From: Bifidobacterium pullorum subsp. saeculare | Lineage (GTDB): Bacteria; Actinomycetota; Actinomycetes; Actinomycetales; Bifidobacteriaceae | DNA length: 64,000 nt | Reading direction: 5' to 3' | Assembly: GCF_016899725.1 (NCBI RefSeq) | Contig: NZ_JACLYU010000003.1 | Span: 1-64,000, forward strand | Program-made: the position numbers and the translations under genes | Shown: one piece after another, positions 7,968 to 16,276 of the stretch | How positions within the stretch are numbered: position 1 is the stretch's first letter | Layout of the letters: each line of letters starts with the position of its first letter | The notes under the pieces: model-generated | The model's input: only the letters and a program-made list of their open reading frames with translations | The model's database searches: none | Told to the model about the DNA's origin: nothing

Positions 7968-8010
7968 GGCATCGGTGACGCCGATGGCAACCATCGGGGA
8001 CACTCATTTG
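7968..8010. promoter_or_regulatory. Operator-like repeat upstream of the TDT transporter gene
   Basis: GGCATCGG-N5-CCGATGGC (one mismatch from a perfect palindrome) is followed two bases later by CCATCGGGGACACTCATTTG. The same two-part arrangement recurs at 10013-10055 before the YeiH-family gene, with the same spacing. The LysR gene between the two transporters is the obvious candidate ligand. Confidence 0.65.
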
Positions 8011-8034
8011 ATGCCCCGTGCCGGGGAGGGTTCA

Positions 8035-9117
8035 ATGGGGGCCATGAGCAATCCCAACGCACAGAACGCCGCGGCCCGCCCGCACTCCCGCCACTACCAC
8101 TTCCACAAAACCGTCGCCTTCCCCCGGGCTGGTCTGACCCTCGGCATCCTCGCCCTGGGCAACCTCCTCATCTCGATGACGCCAGACGCGGCCGACTGGC
8201 CCATCCGCATTGTCTTCGGCGTCGCGGCCCTGCTGCTGTACGTCAACATCGTGCTCAAGTTCCTCGTCCAGCCCTACCAGGTGCTCACCGACGACATGCA
8301 GAACCCGGTCGTCGCCCCCGTCTCCGCCACCATCTTCATGACCGGCATGCAGTTCGCCACCTACATCGCCCCCATCGGCGGCATCTGGCACACGCTCGCC
8401 GTGCTCCTGTGGTATTTCTCCGTGAGCTTCAACCTCGCGCTCATGGTGCACATCACCAGCCACTTCGTGGTCAAGGGCTTCGAACTCAGGAACGTGTACC
8501 CGACCTGGTTCGTCGGCTACGTCGGCATCGTCGTCGCCTCCGCCACCAGCGCCCCCGTCGGCCAGCAGGACCTCGGCCGGATCATCTTCTGGCTTGGCTT
8601 CGCGCTCTACATGGCCATGCTCGTGCTCGTCACCGTGCGCATGGCGAGGATCGCCCTGCCCGAGGCCGCCAAGCCGACCTTCACCATCTACACCGCCCCG
8701 ATGAGCCTGTCCATCGCCGGCTACACCACCGCCTTCGACAAGCCGAACGCCTGGTTCGTGCTCGTCATGCTCGTTGCCGCCCAGATCCTCTTCGTCATCG
8801 TGCTCACCCAGATGCCCAGGCTGCTGAGGATCAAGTTCTACCCCAGCTACGCGGCCTTCACCTTCCCCTTCGTCATCACCGCCACCGCCCTGCTCAAGGC
8901 GCTGGCCGTCTTCGAGGCCGCCGGCTGGGCCGTGCCCGCCTGGCTCCACTGGCTGCAGATCGCCGAGACCGCGGTCGCCTGCGCCATCGTGCTTTACGTC
9001 ACCGTCGAATTCGTCATCCACATCGCCGACAACTGGCACAAGACCGAGCAGATGGTCGCCGAGGAGAAGGCGCGGCTCGAAGCCGAGATGGAAGGCGACG
9101 TCGCCACGGCCCGGTGA
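8035..9117 (+). CDS. TDT/SLAC1-family anion transporter
   Basis: A 360-residue protein with about ten membrane helices of the tellurite-resistance/dicarboxylate (TDT, SLAC1-like) family. After a polar start comes FPRAGLTLGILALGNLL, then …VSATIFMTGMQF and AGYTTAF, typical of family helices. Family members export sulfite (yeast Ssu1), transport malate, or act as anion channels. I chose the ATG at 8035 because GGGGAGGG sits 5 bases upstream; ATG 8044 is the alternative. The gene shares an upstream palindrome with the YeiH-family gene, which suggests shared control and perhaps a sulfur oxyanion substrate; that is inference. Confidence 0.82.
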   Translation: MGAMSNPNAQNAAARPHSRHYHFHKTVAFPRAGLTLGILALGNLLISMTPDAADWPIRIVFGVAALLLYVNIVLKFLVQPYQVLTDDMQNPVVAPVSATIFMTGMQFATYIAPIGGIWHTLAVLLWYFSVSFNLALMVHITSHFVVKGFELRNVYPTWFVGYVGIVVASATSAPVGQQDLGRIIFWLGFALYMAMLVLVTVRMARIALPEAAKPTFTIYTAPMSLSIAGYTTAFDKPNAWFVLVMLVAAQILFVIVLTQMPRLLRIKFYPSYAAFTFPFVITATALLKALAVFEAAGWAVPAWLHWLQIAETAVACAIVLYVTVEFVIHIADNWHKTEQMVAEEKARLEAEMEGDVATAR

Positions 9118-9141
9118 ACCGCCATGTTCGCGCCGCCCTGC

Positions 9142-9147
9142 GATACT
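9142..9147 (+). promoter_or_regulatory. -10 box of the LysR gene, leaderless
   Basis: GATACT ends six bases before the ATG, so transcription would begin at or next to the start codon. Confidence 0.45.
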
Positions 9148-9153
9148 AGGGGC

Positions 9154-9987
9154 ATGTTCGACCTGCTGGAGACCATGGTCGCCGTCTACGAGACCGGCCA
9201 GTTCACCATCGCGGCGGACGAGCTGAGGGTATCCCAATCCACCGTCTCGTCCCGCATCGCACAGCTCGAGCGCCTCGTCGGCGCCCCGCTGTTCGACCGC
9301 CACGCCAAAAGCGACGTGACCCCCACCGAAGCCGGCCGCGTGCTCTACGCCACCGCCACCAGCATCGGCGAACAATGGCGCGACGTCCGCGAGCGCATCG
9401 CCCGCGAACAGGCCGCCAAGGAGGAGTTCATCCTCCTGCTCTCCCACACCGCCGCCAGCGTCCTGCTGCCCCGCGCCGCCGCGACGCTCGGCGACGCCCT
9501 CGCCGGCTTCGACGTGGCCGTGCGCGCCCTCAACTCCGACGCCATCCTCGCCCACATCGGCCGCAAGGGAGCCCAGCTCGGCATCGTCGAGAAACCCATC
9601 GCCGACGACGCCGTCCAACGCGTGACCCTCTGCCACGACCGCCTGGTGCTCGCCGGAGGCGAAGGCGCCGAAGGCGACGTGCTGCTCGTGCGCGAACACG
9701 GCTCCGGCGTGCGCTACTACACCGACCTGTACCTCAAGATGTCCGGGGAAGTGCCCGAACGCACCATGGAGGTCTCCAGCAACGCCGCCATCGTCGCCTG
9801 CCTCGCCTCCGGATTCGGCCGCTCCATCGTCTCCCGCGCCGCCGTGCCCGACGGCGTGCCCTGCAAGGACCTCGGCCCCGAGTTCACCCGTCGCTTCTAC
9901 GCGCTCGTGCCCCGCTCGGGCCTCAGCCGCGGGCAGCGGGCGCTCGCCGGCCAGATCGTCGCCGCGCTCGCCGACGACGCCGGCTGA
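9154..9987 (+). CDS. LysR-family transcriptional regulator
   Basis: A 277-residue regulator. Residues 1-60 hold the winged HTH (ETGQFTIAADELRVSQSTVSSRIAQLERLVGAPLFDR), followed by the linker helix and a periplasmic-binding-protein-like effector domain from about residue 90. The start at MFDLLETM matches the usual LysR beginning; an ATG ten codons earlier is less likely. It lies between two transporters that carry near-identical palindromes, and so probably controls both. In Enterobacteria the LysR protein YeiE sits next to yeiH, a useful parallel but not proof of function. Confidence 0.88.
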   Translation: MFDLLETMVAVYETGQFTIAADELRVSQSTVSSRIAQLERLVGAPLFDRHAKSDVTPTEAGRVLYATATSIGEQWRDVRERIAREQAAKEEFILLLSHTAASVLLPRAAATLGDALAGFDVAVRALNSDAILAHIGRKGAQLGIVEKPIADDAVQRVTLCHDRLVLAGGEGAEGDVLLVREHGSGVRYYTDLYLKMSGEVPERTMEVSSNAAIVACLASGFGRSIVSRAAVPDGVPCKDLGPEFTRRFYALVPRSGLSRGQRALAGQIVAALADDAG

Positions 9988-10012
9988 CGGCCGGCGCATG
10001 ACCGGATTCGAT

Positions 10013-10055
10013 GGCATCGGTTTTTCCGATGCCAGGCATCGGCGACGCCCATTTG
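10013..10055. promoter_or_regulatory. Operator-like repeat upstream of the YeiH-family gene
   Basis: GGCATCGG, five T, then CCGATGCC makes a perfect 8-bp palindrome. One base later comes GGCATCGGCGACGCCCATTTG. Half-site sequence, spacing and the CATTTG tail match the copy at 7968-8010. Confidence 0.7.
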
Positions 10056-10089
10056 CGCGCCCCGCGCACCCCCGTGTTGAATAGGGGGT

Positions 10090-11163
10090 ATGAGAGAGTT
10101 TTGCAAGAAGTGGTGGGCCCGCATCGCGACCACCGATATGCTGTTCATCGCCGTGCTCACGCTGATCGCCTCGTTCATCGGCACCTATCTCAAGCAGTTC
10201 CCCGGCTTCTCGCTGCTGGGCGCGCTCATCATCGCGCTGCTCATCGGCATGGTCATCCAGTTCCCCATCCGCGGCGCCTACGTGAGGGACAACGGCAAGC
10301 GTCGCGCCGGCGTCAAGGACGCGGCCGGCCTCATCTCCAACAAGCTGCTGCGCCTGGGCATCATCCTGTTGGGCTTCAAGCTCAATCTGCAGGTCCTGTT
10401 CACCCAGGGCATCAAGTGCCTGCCCATCGCGGCCGTCATCGTCGCTCTCGTCATCGTGGTCACCTATGCCATCGCGCGTGCCCTCAAGGTGAGTCCCATG
10501 CTCGCCATCCTCACCGCCGGCGGCACCGGCATCTGCGGCGCCGCGGCCGTCATGGGTCTGTCCGGCTCCATCACCGTCTCCTCCGAGGAGGAGCAGGAGG
10601 AGAAGGACGACGACGAGGTCATGGCCGTCGCCACCGTGGCCATCATGGGCACGGTGTTCGCACTCATCGAGATTGCCCTGTTCCCGGCCCTGGGCCTCAC
10701 CCCCGCGCAGCAGGGCGTGGCCGCCGGCGCCAGCCTGCACGAGATCGCCCACGCGGTCGCCGTCGGCGGTGCGTTCGGCGAGGAGGCGCTCAACATGGCT
10801 ACGATCATGAAGCTCTCCCGCGTGCTCATGCTCGTGTTCGCCGCCATCATCATCGCCGTGTGGTGGGACCGCACCCATTCCACCGCCAAGGCGGAGGGCA
10901 AGCGCAAGGTCGCCTTCCCCTGGTTCATGCTCGGCTTCATCGCCGCCAGCGTGCTCGGCACCTACGTGCCGTTCCTCAACGCCATCGCTCCGCAGCTGGT
11001 GGACGTGGCGTATATCGTGCTCGGCATGGCCATGGCCGCGCTCGGCATCAACGTGAACTTCAAGGCCATCGCGCAGAAGGGCGCCAAGGCCGTGCTTGCC
11101 AGCTTCATCGCCTCGGTGCTGCTTGTCGCCGTGGCCGTGGGCGTGGCGGTGCTGTTCTTCTGA
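10090..11163 (+). CDS. YeiH/UPF0324-family putative sulfate exporter
   Basis: A 357-residue membrane protein with about ten helices. Diagnostic segments are LLRLGIILLGFKLNL, LTAGGTGICGAAAVMG and ASLHEIAHAVAVGGAFGEEALNMATIMKL, typical of the YeiH family annotated as putative sulfate exporters. A charged loop (EEEQEEKDDDE) follows the GGTGICG block. Transport activity has not been shown for most members. It is preceded by the shared palindrome and followed by a strong terminator, so it forms a single-gene unit. Confidence 0.9.
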   Translation: MREFCKKWWARIATTDMLFIAVLTLIASFIGTYLKQFPGFSLLGALIIALLIGMVIQFPIRGAYVRDNGKRRAGVKDAAGLISNKLLRLGIILLGFKLNLQVLFTQGIKCLPIAAVIVALVIVVTYAIARALKVSPMLAILTAGGTGICGAAAVMGLSGSITVSSEEEQEEKDDDEVMAVATVAIMGTVFALIEIALFPALGLTPAQQGVAAGASLHEIAHAVAVGGAFGEEALNMATIMKLSRVLMLVFAAIIIAVWWDRTHSTAKAEGKRKVAFPWFMLGFIAASVLGTYVPFLNAIAPQLVDVAYIVLGMAMAALGINVNFKAIAQKGAKAVLASFIASVLLVAVAVGVAVLFF

Positions 11164-11186
11164 TCGATCCCGGTTTCCCGGACTCT

Positions 11187-11227
11187 GGAGGCGGGCGGGG
11201 CGGCGTGGTGCCGCCTCGCCCGCCTCC
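11187..11227 (+). terminator. Terminator after the YeiH-family gene
   Basis: An 18-bp stem (GGAGGCGGGCGGGGCGGC against GCCGCCTCGCCCGCCTCC, one mismatch) with a 5-base loop, followed by GTTGTT. Confidence 0.8.
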
Positions 11228-11311
11228 GTTGTTATGCCGGCCGATCGGGGCCGTCACTGTCATCTGATACGGTGGGCGGCAACCTGTTGGGGGCCGCACT
11301 GGGGGAATGGC

Positions 11312-11779
11312 ATGGCCGATGGCATCACGTTGGGGACGAAGCTGCGGTTCGCGGCGTTCGCTCTGTGCCTGATGCCGTTGGTCGCGCCGTGCGCGTGCCT
11401 GCTGATGTGGCGCCAGCGCGTGGCCGCGTCGGCCGCCACTGCGCGGACCGGCGGCCGGCTGCGCTATGCCGCGCTGTCCCCGGCGGCGGCGATGCTTTCC
11501 CTCCTGCCGATGATGCTGGCGGTGTCCGCCATGCTTCCCGCCTCCGCGGTGATGCCGGTCACTGATATGATCGGCCTGATCGGTGCCGCGGCGGTCACAC
11601 TCGCCGTGGGCTGGGCCGCCGCCCTCGCCCTGGGTATGCGGCCATGCGCCGGCCCCGGCCTGTGTGCCGCGCACGCATTCCGTTTTGACAGCCATGTGGG
11701 CGCATTGACGCGCTCATGGTCCGCGCCGCAGTGGATGCCCCGCTGGGCGCGGTTCGCGCTTCCCGAAGCACAAATCTGA
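11312..11779 (+). CDS. Small membrane protein of unknown function
   Basis: A 155-residue protein with about three hydrophobic segments (residues 11-33, 53-80, 85-108) and a polar C-terminus rich in W and R. I do not recognise a family. GGGGGAATGG before the ATG can serve as ribosome site. It lies upstream of a YidC-like gene in the same direction with a 132-base gap, and may belong with it, but nothing in the sequence proves this. Confidence 0.5.
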   Translation: MADGITLGTKLRFAAFALCLMPLVAPCACLLMWRQRVAASAATARTGGRLRYAALSPAAAMLSLLPMMLAVSAMLPASAVMPVTDMIGLIGAAAVTLAVGWAAALALGMRPCAGPGLCAAHAFRFDSHVGALTRSWSAPQWMPRWARFALPEAQI

Positions 11780-11911
11780 CCGTAGTTCCTTCCGTCGTGA
11801 CTCCGTGGCGTCCGCATGCGCGGATGCCGCTGCCACTCCGTTCAGATATCCCCGGGACCTTGCGGCGCGCGCATGCCGCAAGACGCTCCCGCGTTCGAGA
11901 AAGCGCCTGTT

Positions 11912-12889
11912 ATGTCATTGATCGTCCGACTGCTCATGCCATTGGAATGGCTGATCGCCCATGTGCTCACGTCGCTGCACGCCCTGCTGGTGCGCTGCGG
12001 CATGGATGACGGCCCGGGATCCGCCTGGTGCCTGTCGCTCGTCGGCCTGGTGGTGGTGATCCGCCTGTGCCTGCTGCCACTGTTCCTCCGCCAGATGCGC
12101 GCCATGCGCCGCACCCAGGCGTTGCAGCCGGAGCTGGCGCGCATCCGCCGCCGGTATACCGGCCGGAGCGACCCGCGGTCCAGGGAGGCGATGCAGCGCG
12201 AGACGATGGCGTTGTACCAGCGGCAGGGCGTGCTTCCATTGGCCGCGTTCCTCCCGACGCTGGTCCAGGGGCCGGTGCTCTGCGCCCTGTGCGGCACGCT
12301 CCAGTCACTGCCCGGCATCGCCGCCGGCGGGGCCGATGCGCTGGGCGGCATCGACCGCGTGGCCGCCGCGGCCATCGAAGCGTCCCATTGCGGGCCGGCA
12401 CGGCTGTCCGACGTGTTCCTCGCTCCAACCGGCGGCTTGGGCGCCCAGGCGATGGCGCTTGTCGCCATTGCGGCGATGTGCGCGACGATGATGGCGCAGC
12501 AATGGCTGCTGCTCCACCGCAACACACCGCGCGAGGCGATGGTGGGCCCGCAGTTCCGCATGCAACGGGTCACCGCGTTGACGATGCCGCTCATCTACAT
12601 CGTGTCCGGCGTGCACCTGCCGTTCGGCGTGCTGCTGTACTGGATGACGAACAACCTGTGTAATTTCGGGCAGGCGATGGCGCAGCTGCGCCTGTTCCCC
12701 GCCCCCGGTTCCCTGGCGGGGGAACGCAAGGCGGCCCGCGACCACGCCCGCGAGAACATGCGGCGTGTGGCGGCCGGCATGCCCTCCCTGGAGGAGGAGC
12801 AGGCCGAGCGGGCCAGCTGTGCCGCACAGACCCGCAGGGCGCGGGAACGCCGGCACCGGCCGGCTTCGCGCCGGCGCACCCGACGGTGA
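11912..12889 (+). CDS. YidC/Oxa1-family membrane insertase paralogue
   Basis: A 325-residue protein with the YidC core: a first helix (SLVGLVVVIRLCLLPLFLRQM) carrying the conserved groove arginine, a cytoplasmic hairpin rich in R and Q (MRRTQALQPELARIRRRYTG), and later helices including VSGVHLPFGVLLYWMTNNL. YidC proteins insert and fold membrane proteins. It is not near rnpA or rpmH, where the housekeeping yidC sits, so it is likely a second copy. The C-terminus is very basic, as expected for ribosome contact. I chose ATG 11912 (MSLIVRLLMP); an upstream ATG at 11873 would add 13 residues. Confidence 0.8.
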   Translation: MSLIVRLLMPLEWLIAHVLTSLHALLVRCGMDDGPGSAWCLSLVGLVVVIRLCLLPLFLRQMRAMRRTQALQPELARIRRRYTGRSDPRSREAMQRETMALYQRQGVLPLAAFLPTLVQGPVLCALCGTLQSLPGIAAGGADALGGIDRVAAAAIEASHCGPARLSDVFLAPTGGLGAQAMALVAIAAMCATMMAQQWLLLHRNTPREAMVGPQFRMQRVTALTMPLIYIVSGVHLPFGVLLYWMTNNLCNFGQAMAQLRLFPAPGSLAGERKAARDHARENMRRVAAGMPSLEEEQAERASCAAQTRRARERRHRPASRRRTRR

Positions 12890-12947
12890 CGGGCGAGGCT
12901 GTCTGCCGGAGCCGATGCTTGACCTCGGCAGACGGTTCGACTGCGGA

Positions 12948-12953
12948 TACAAT
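12948..12953 (+). promoter_or_regulatory. -10 box TACAAT for the phosphatase gene
   Basis: TACAAT followed by GG lies 66 bases before the start codon. No clear -35 hexamer is seen at 17 bases. A small hairpin (GTCTGCCG/CGGCAGAC) lies just upstream and may end the YidC transcript. Confidence 0.4.
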
Positions 12954-13019
12954 GGAGCCGTCCGTAGCCTCCCGTGACCGGGGCTGACGGCAGTTCGACG
13001 ATGTTATAAGGAGCGAGCC

Positions 13020-13847
13020 ATGGGCATGCCGCTGGACCTGTACGTCATCCGCCACGGGGAATCCGAGGCGAACGTCATCATCAGCGCGGGGGAGCAGGGC
13101 GACACGTCCCTGTACACGCAGGACAACGTGACCGTCCCCGACCGCTCGTGGAGGCTCACGGCCACCGGACGCAAGCAGGCCGACTGCATCGGCCGCTGGC
13201 TCGTGGCCCAACAGCAGCTGTTCGACCGCTACCTGGTCTCGCCCTACGTGCGCACACGCGAGACCGCCGCCACCATGGCGCTGCCCAAGGCCAAGTGGGA
13301 GGAGACCCGCGTGCTGCGGGAACGCTCCTGGGGCGAGATCAACACCATCACCAAGGACGAGTTCAAATCCAACTATCCGCGCAACTGGATGTTCAAGGCC
13401 ACCGACCCGCTGTACTGGCGGCCGCCGGCGGGCGAGTCCATCGCCGACGTGGCGGAGGACCGCGTGCACAACCTGCTCACCAGCCTCAACCGCAAGTCCG
13501 ACGCCGAATCCGTGGTCATGGTCTCACACGGCGACCTCATGCTCGCCCTCATGCTCACACTCGAGGACCTTTCGGACGAGGAGTTCCTGCACCGGGCGGT
13601 CGCCCCCGAATGGCAGATCACCAACTGCACCTGCCTGCACTATTCGCGCCGTGACCCGGCCACCGGGCGCACCTCCAAGCGGCTGCGCTGGGAGCAGACC
13701 GCCCGGCCGATGCTCGACGCGGCCACCGGACGGTGGGAGGTCCGGGTGGAGCCGTGGCGCGAGTTCCAGCGTCCGCTGCTGTCCAACGGCGACCTGGTGG
13801 ACGTGGTGCACGCCGTCGACCCCCACCTCGAACAGTACGCGCGCTGA
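13020..13847 (+). CDS. Histidine phosphatase (phosphoglycerate mutase-like)
   Basis: A 275-residue protein of the histidine phosphatase superfamily. The catalytic RHGE motif is at residues 11-14 (YVIRHGESEAN), the second arginine in SPYVRTRETA, the acid in RERSWGEIN, and the second histidine in VVMVSHGDLML. The insert between the first two motifs is long for the family. The substrate is unknown. AAGGAG at good spacing supports the start. A bidirectional hairpin follows. Confidence 0.85.
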   Translation: MGMPLDLYVIRHGESEANVIISAGEQGDTSLYTQDNVTVPDRSWRLTATGRKQADCIGRWLVAQQQLFDRYLVSPYVRTRETAATMALPKAKWEETRVLRERSWGEINTITKDEFKSNYPRNWMFKATDPLYWRPPAGESIADVAEDRVHNLLTSLNRKSDAESVVMVSHGDLMLALMLTLEDLSDEEFLHRAVAPEWQITNCTCLHYSRRDPATGRTSKRLRWEQTARPMLDAATGRWEVRVEPWREFQRPLLSNGDLVDVVHAVDPHLEQYAR

Positions 13848-13874
13848 GACAAGGGCGGGCACACCGTATAGGAA

Positions 13875-13912
13875 GACCGCCGCCGCTCCGCAGGAAGGGA
13901 GCGACGGCGGTC
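13875..13912. terminator. Bidirectional terminator
   Basis: A 15-bp stem (GACCGCCGCCGCTCC against GGAGCGACGGCGGTC, one mismatch) with an 8-base loop, between the convergent phosphatase and methyltransferase genes. Confidence 0.75.
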
Positions 13913-13955
13913 CGTCATCCAGGGCGGTCAGGTTCCTGCCTGAGACTCCGACTCG

Positions 13956-15089
13956 TCAGTCCTCGCCCCACACGTCCCTGGCGATGGAGCGGACGAGAGC
14001 GATCTTGGCCCACTGCTGGTCCTCGGTGAGCTTGTTGCCCTCCTCGGTGGAGGCGAAGCCACACTGCGTGGACAGGCACAGGCGCTCCAGCGGCACGTAC
14101 CGGGCCGCCTCGGCGATGCGCGCCTTGATGCGCTCCGGGTCCTCCAGTTCCGGACGCTTGGAGGTGATCAGACCCAGCACCACCTTCTTGTCCCCGGAGA
14201 CGTGGCGCAGCGGCTCGAAGTCGCCAGAGCGGTCGTCGTCGAATTCCAGGTAGTAGGCGGCGACGTTCTCGTCGGCGAACAGATACGGGGCGACCGGCGC
14301 ATATCCGCCCTCGAAGGCGTAGGTGGAGTGGTAGTTGCCACGGCACACATGCGTGGTGATGACCAGGTCCTCCGGCTTGCCCTCGATGGCCATGTTGTTG
14401 AGCTCCACGCCCAGACGGCTCACCTGCTCCAGGTCCACGGCGCTCATGCCGGTCTTGGCCACGAAGTCGGTGTCGCAGTAGATGCCCCACGTGCAGTCGT
14501 CGAACTGCACGTTGCGGCAGCCGGCCGCGTACAGGTCGGCCAGCACCTGGCGGTAGGCGGCGGCGATGTCGGCCTTGAGCCGATCGTCATCCGGATACAC
14601 GGCGCGCAGGGACTCTACCTGCCCCGCAGCGCGGTCCAGTGTGATCTCCGAATACAGCTGGATCGGGGCGGGGATAGTCTGGCGGGCAATGGTGTTGCCG
14701 TCCTCGAACTGCTTGACGAAGCGGAAATGCTCGACGAAGGGGTGGTGCTCGCCGCCGATGTGGCCGGTGATGACGGCGGTGTCGGCGCGGGTCTCCTCGT
14801 CATGGAACATATAGCCTTGCGCAGCGGTCCGGCGTTCCACGCCCTGCAGCCCCCACATGAAATCGAGATGCCAGTAGGAGCGGCGGAACTCGCCGTCGGT
14901 GATGACGTGCAGTCCGGCCGCCTTTTGCTTGGCCACCAGATCGGTGATGCAGCGGTCCTCGACGGCTTTGAGCGCCTCGGCGTCGATGCGGCCGGCCTCG
15001 AAGTCGGCGCGAGCGGCCTTGAGTTCGGCCGGGCGCAGGTAGCTGCCGACCACGTCGGCGCGGAACGGGGCGTTGTGCTGGTAGGGCAT
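13956..15089 (-). CDS. Cobalamin-independent methionine synthase-like protein (MetE C-terminal domain)
   Basis: A 377-residue protein equal to the catalytic C-terminal half of MetE, as in the YxjG/YxjH group. It has the zinc ligands in THVCRGN (H and C) and STQCGFAS (C), the substrate loop VGSYLRP near the N-terminus, and QFDDCTWGIYCD. Full MetE is about 750 residues, so this single-domain form probably uses a methyl donor other than the usual polyglutamyl folate. The start at MPYQHN has GGAAAGGAAG upstream. A promoter-like pair and a palindrome lie upstream. Confidence 0.88.
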   Translation of the reverse strand: MPYQHNAPFRADVVGSYLRPAELKAARADFEAGRIDAEALKAVEDRCITDLVAKQKAAGLHVITDGEFRRSYWHLDFMWGLQGVERRTAAQGYMFHDEETRADTAVITGHIGGEHHPFVEHFRFVKQFEDGNTIARQTIPAPIQLYSEITLDRAAGQVESLRAVYPDDDRLKADIAAAYRQVLADLYAAGCRNVQFDDCTWGIYCDTDFVAKTGMSAVDLEQVSRLGVELNNMAIEGKPEDLVITTHVCRGNYHSTYAFEGGYAPVAPYLFADENVAAYYLEFDDDRSGDFEPLRHVSGDKKVVLGLITSKRPELEDPERIKARIAEAARYVPLERLCLSTQCGFASTEEGNKLTEDQQWAKIALVRSIARDVWGED

Positions 15090-15190
15090 GGGTGGGTGTC
15101 TTCCTTTCCTTCGGATCCGCATCGTGCGGTGACGGCGACGATGACGAGGAAGCATTGTAACGTCGGCGAGACGCCCAGACTCGCGGACGT

Positions 15191-15259
15191 GTCATAGATA
15201 TTTCCGATGACCGGTTCAATCGAGGAGCGCGAATCAATGGGGGTAATACCGGATTCGCG
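15191..15259 (-). promoter_or_regulatory. Promoter and palindrome upstream of the MetE-like gene
   Basis: On the minus strand, TTGAAC (15219-15214) and TATGAC (15196-15191) are separated by 17 bases, a good -35/-10 pair. Immediately upstream is CGCGAATC-N16-GATTCGCG (15228-15259), a perfect 8-bp inverted repeat placed like an activator or repressor site. The rest of the 311-base gap to the toxin gene shows nothing else convincing. Confidence 0.5.
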
Positions 15260-15400
15260 GGGCCAAGGCCATCGGTGTCCCCCGAAACCTTTGTGATATG
15301 CAGTCGGAATCTTGGGCCGATGACGGGGCGCGGAGACGTGATGGTCGCGTAATGTCATTGCAATGCGGCGCTGATGATGGGCGGTGCCCCAGAGGTGGCG

Positions 15401-15871
15401 TCACGTGGGATCAGACAGATGGCGCTCTGACGATGAGGACTCGGAATCCCAGGGGTTGATGAGTTCGATGCCGAGGCCCAGGAAGTCCTTGGTGTTGCGG
15501 GTGACGACGGCGCAATCGTTGACTGCGGCGATGGCGGCGATCTGGCAGTCCTGGACACCGACCGGCCGACCGACTCGCTCGCGCGTCACCTGCATCACGG
15601 CGCAGCGCATGGCGGCTGGTGTGTCGAATGCCAGTATGCGGGGCTTGTAGGCGATGAAGAGACGTCTGATCTGTTCCTCGAGTTTGCGCCGTCGCTGGCC
15701 GTGCTCGATGCGTCCGACGCCGTAGAGCAGTTCCATGACCGTGATCGTGCTCATGAAGGTGTCGTTCCATGGTGTGGCATCCTGCCATCGCACGACCGCG
15801 GGGTCAATATGTTCCTTCATGAGTTCCGAGAAGACGTTGGTATCCAGCAGCAACCGGCGGTGGGCGGTCAT
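15401..15871 (-). CDS. VapC-type PIN-domain toxin
   Basis: A 156-residue PIN-domain ribonuclease, probably cutting a specific RNA when freed from its antitoxin. Acidic active-site residues appear in LLLDTNVFSELMK (D10), TVMELLYG (E47), VQDCQIAAIA (D near 107) and TRNTKDF. The chain is somewhat longer than the usual 130 because of a serine-rich tail (SESSSSERH). Its start overlaps the antitoxin stop by 4 bases (ATGA), the usual translationally coupled arrangement. Confidence 0.88.
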   Translation of the reverse strand: MTAHRRLLLDTNVFSELMKEHIDPAVVRWQDATPWNDTFMSTITVMELLYGVGRIEHGQRRRKLEEQIRRLFIAYKPRILAFDTPAAMRCAVMQVTRERVGRPVGVQDCQIAAIAAVNDCAVVTRNTKDFLGLGIELINPWDSESSSSERHLSDPT

Positions 15872-16128
15872 GGCAGGTCCACCTGCCTGGGGGCGTCGTT
15901 CCGCGCGGGTTGCTCCAATTCGTTGTCGCGCAGGCCTCCATCGAGTGCCGTGCGGATTCGGTCGAAGAAATCTCCGACAGTCATCTCCTCATGGGCGATG
16001 AAGGCGGCGGTGTGGCCCTCGAGGATGCTTCTGACCTCCGCTTCCATCGAACGCCCATGCGCCCTCGCCTCGTCTTTCAACCGCTCGATGATCTGGTCGT
16101 CGAGTCTGCGAATCGTCAGGGTCCCCAT
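15868..16128 (-). CDS. FitA/VapB-type antitoxin
   Basis: An 86-residue protein with an N-terminal ribbon-helix-helix (GTLTIRRLDDQIIERLKDEARAHGRS), typical of FitA-like antitoxins, then the MEAEVRSIL helix and a flexible acidic tail that would wrap the toxin. It binds DNA as a dimer and represses its own promoter in characterised relatives. It is the upstream gene of the pair. A possible operator lies about 20-40 bases upstream of its start. Confidence 0.87.
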   Translation of the reverse strand: MGTLTIRRLDDQIIERLKDEARAHGRSMEAEVRSILEGHTAAFIAHEEMTVGDFFDRIRTALDGGLRDNELEQPARNDAPRQVDLP

Positions 16129-16148
16129 ATTGACGCCCCTTTCTCATG

Positions 16149-16167
16149 CAATGTGGTCACTCCATTG
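16149..16167. promoter_or_regulatory. Possible antitoxin operator
   Basis: CAATG-N9-CATTG with a partly symmetric centre (GTGGTCACTC) lies just upstream of the antitoxin gene, next to a TAGCAT -10-like box on the minus strand. Confidence 0.3.
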
Positions 16168-16276
16168 TTCGCCACCATGCTAGCACTCTGACAGCGTTAC
16201 TGGACTTACTGCCATGCCACGATCCCGTTGAGCATGTCATGGTGGATTCCACCGCGCCCGGGGCCGCCGGCACCCC

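Noticed and set aside
8032..10878. A very long open frame on the minus strand opposite the TDT, LysR and YeiH genes
   Set aside because: It is antisense to three clear genes, is highly biased toward H, D, G and A, and has no domain; a by-product of high G+C.
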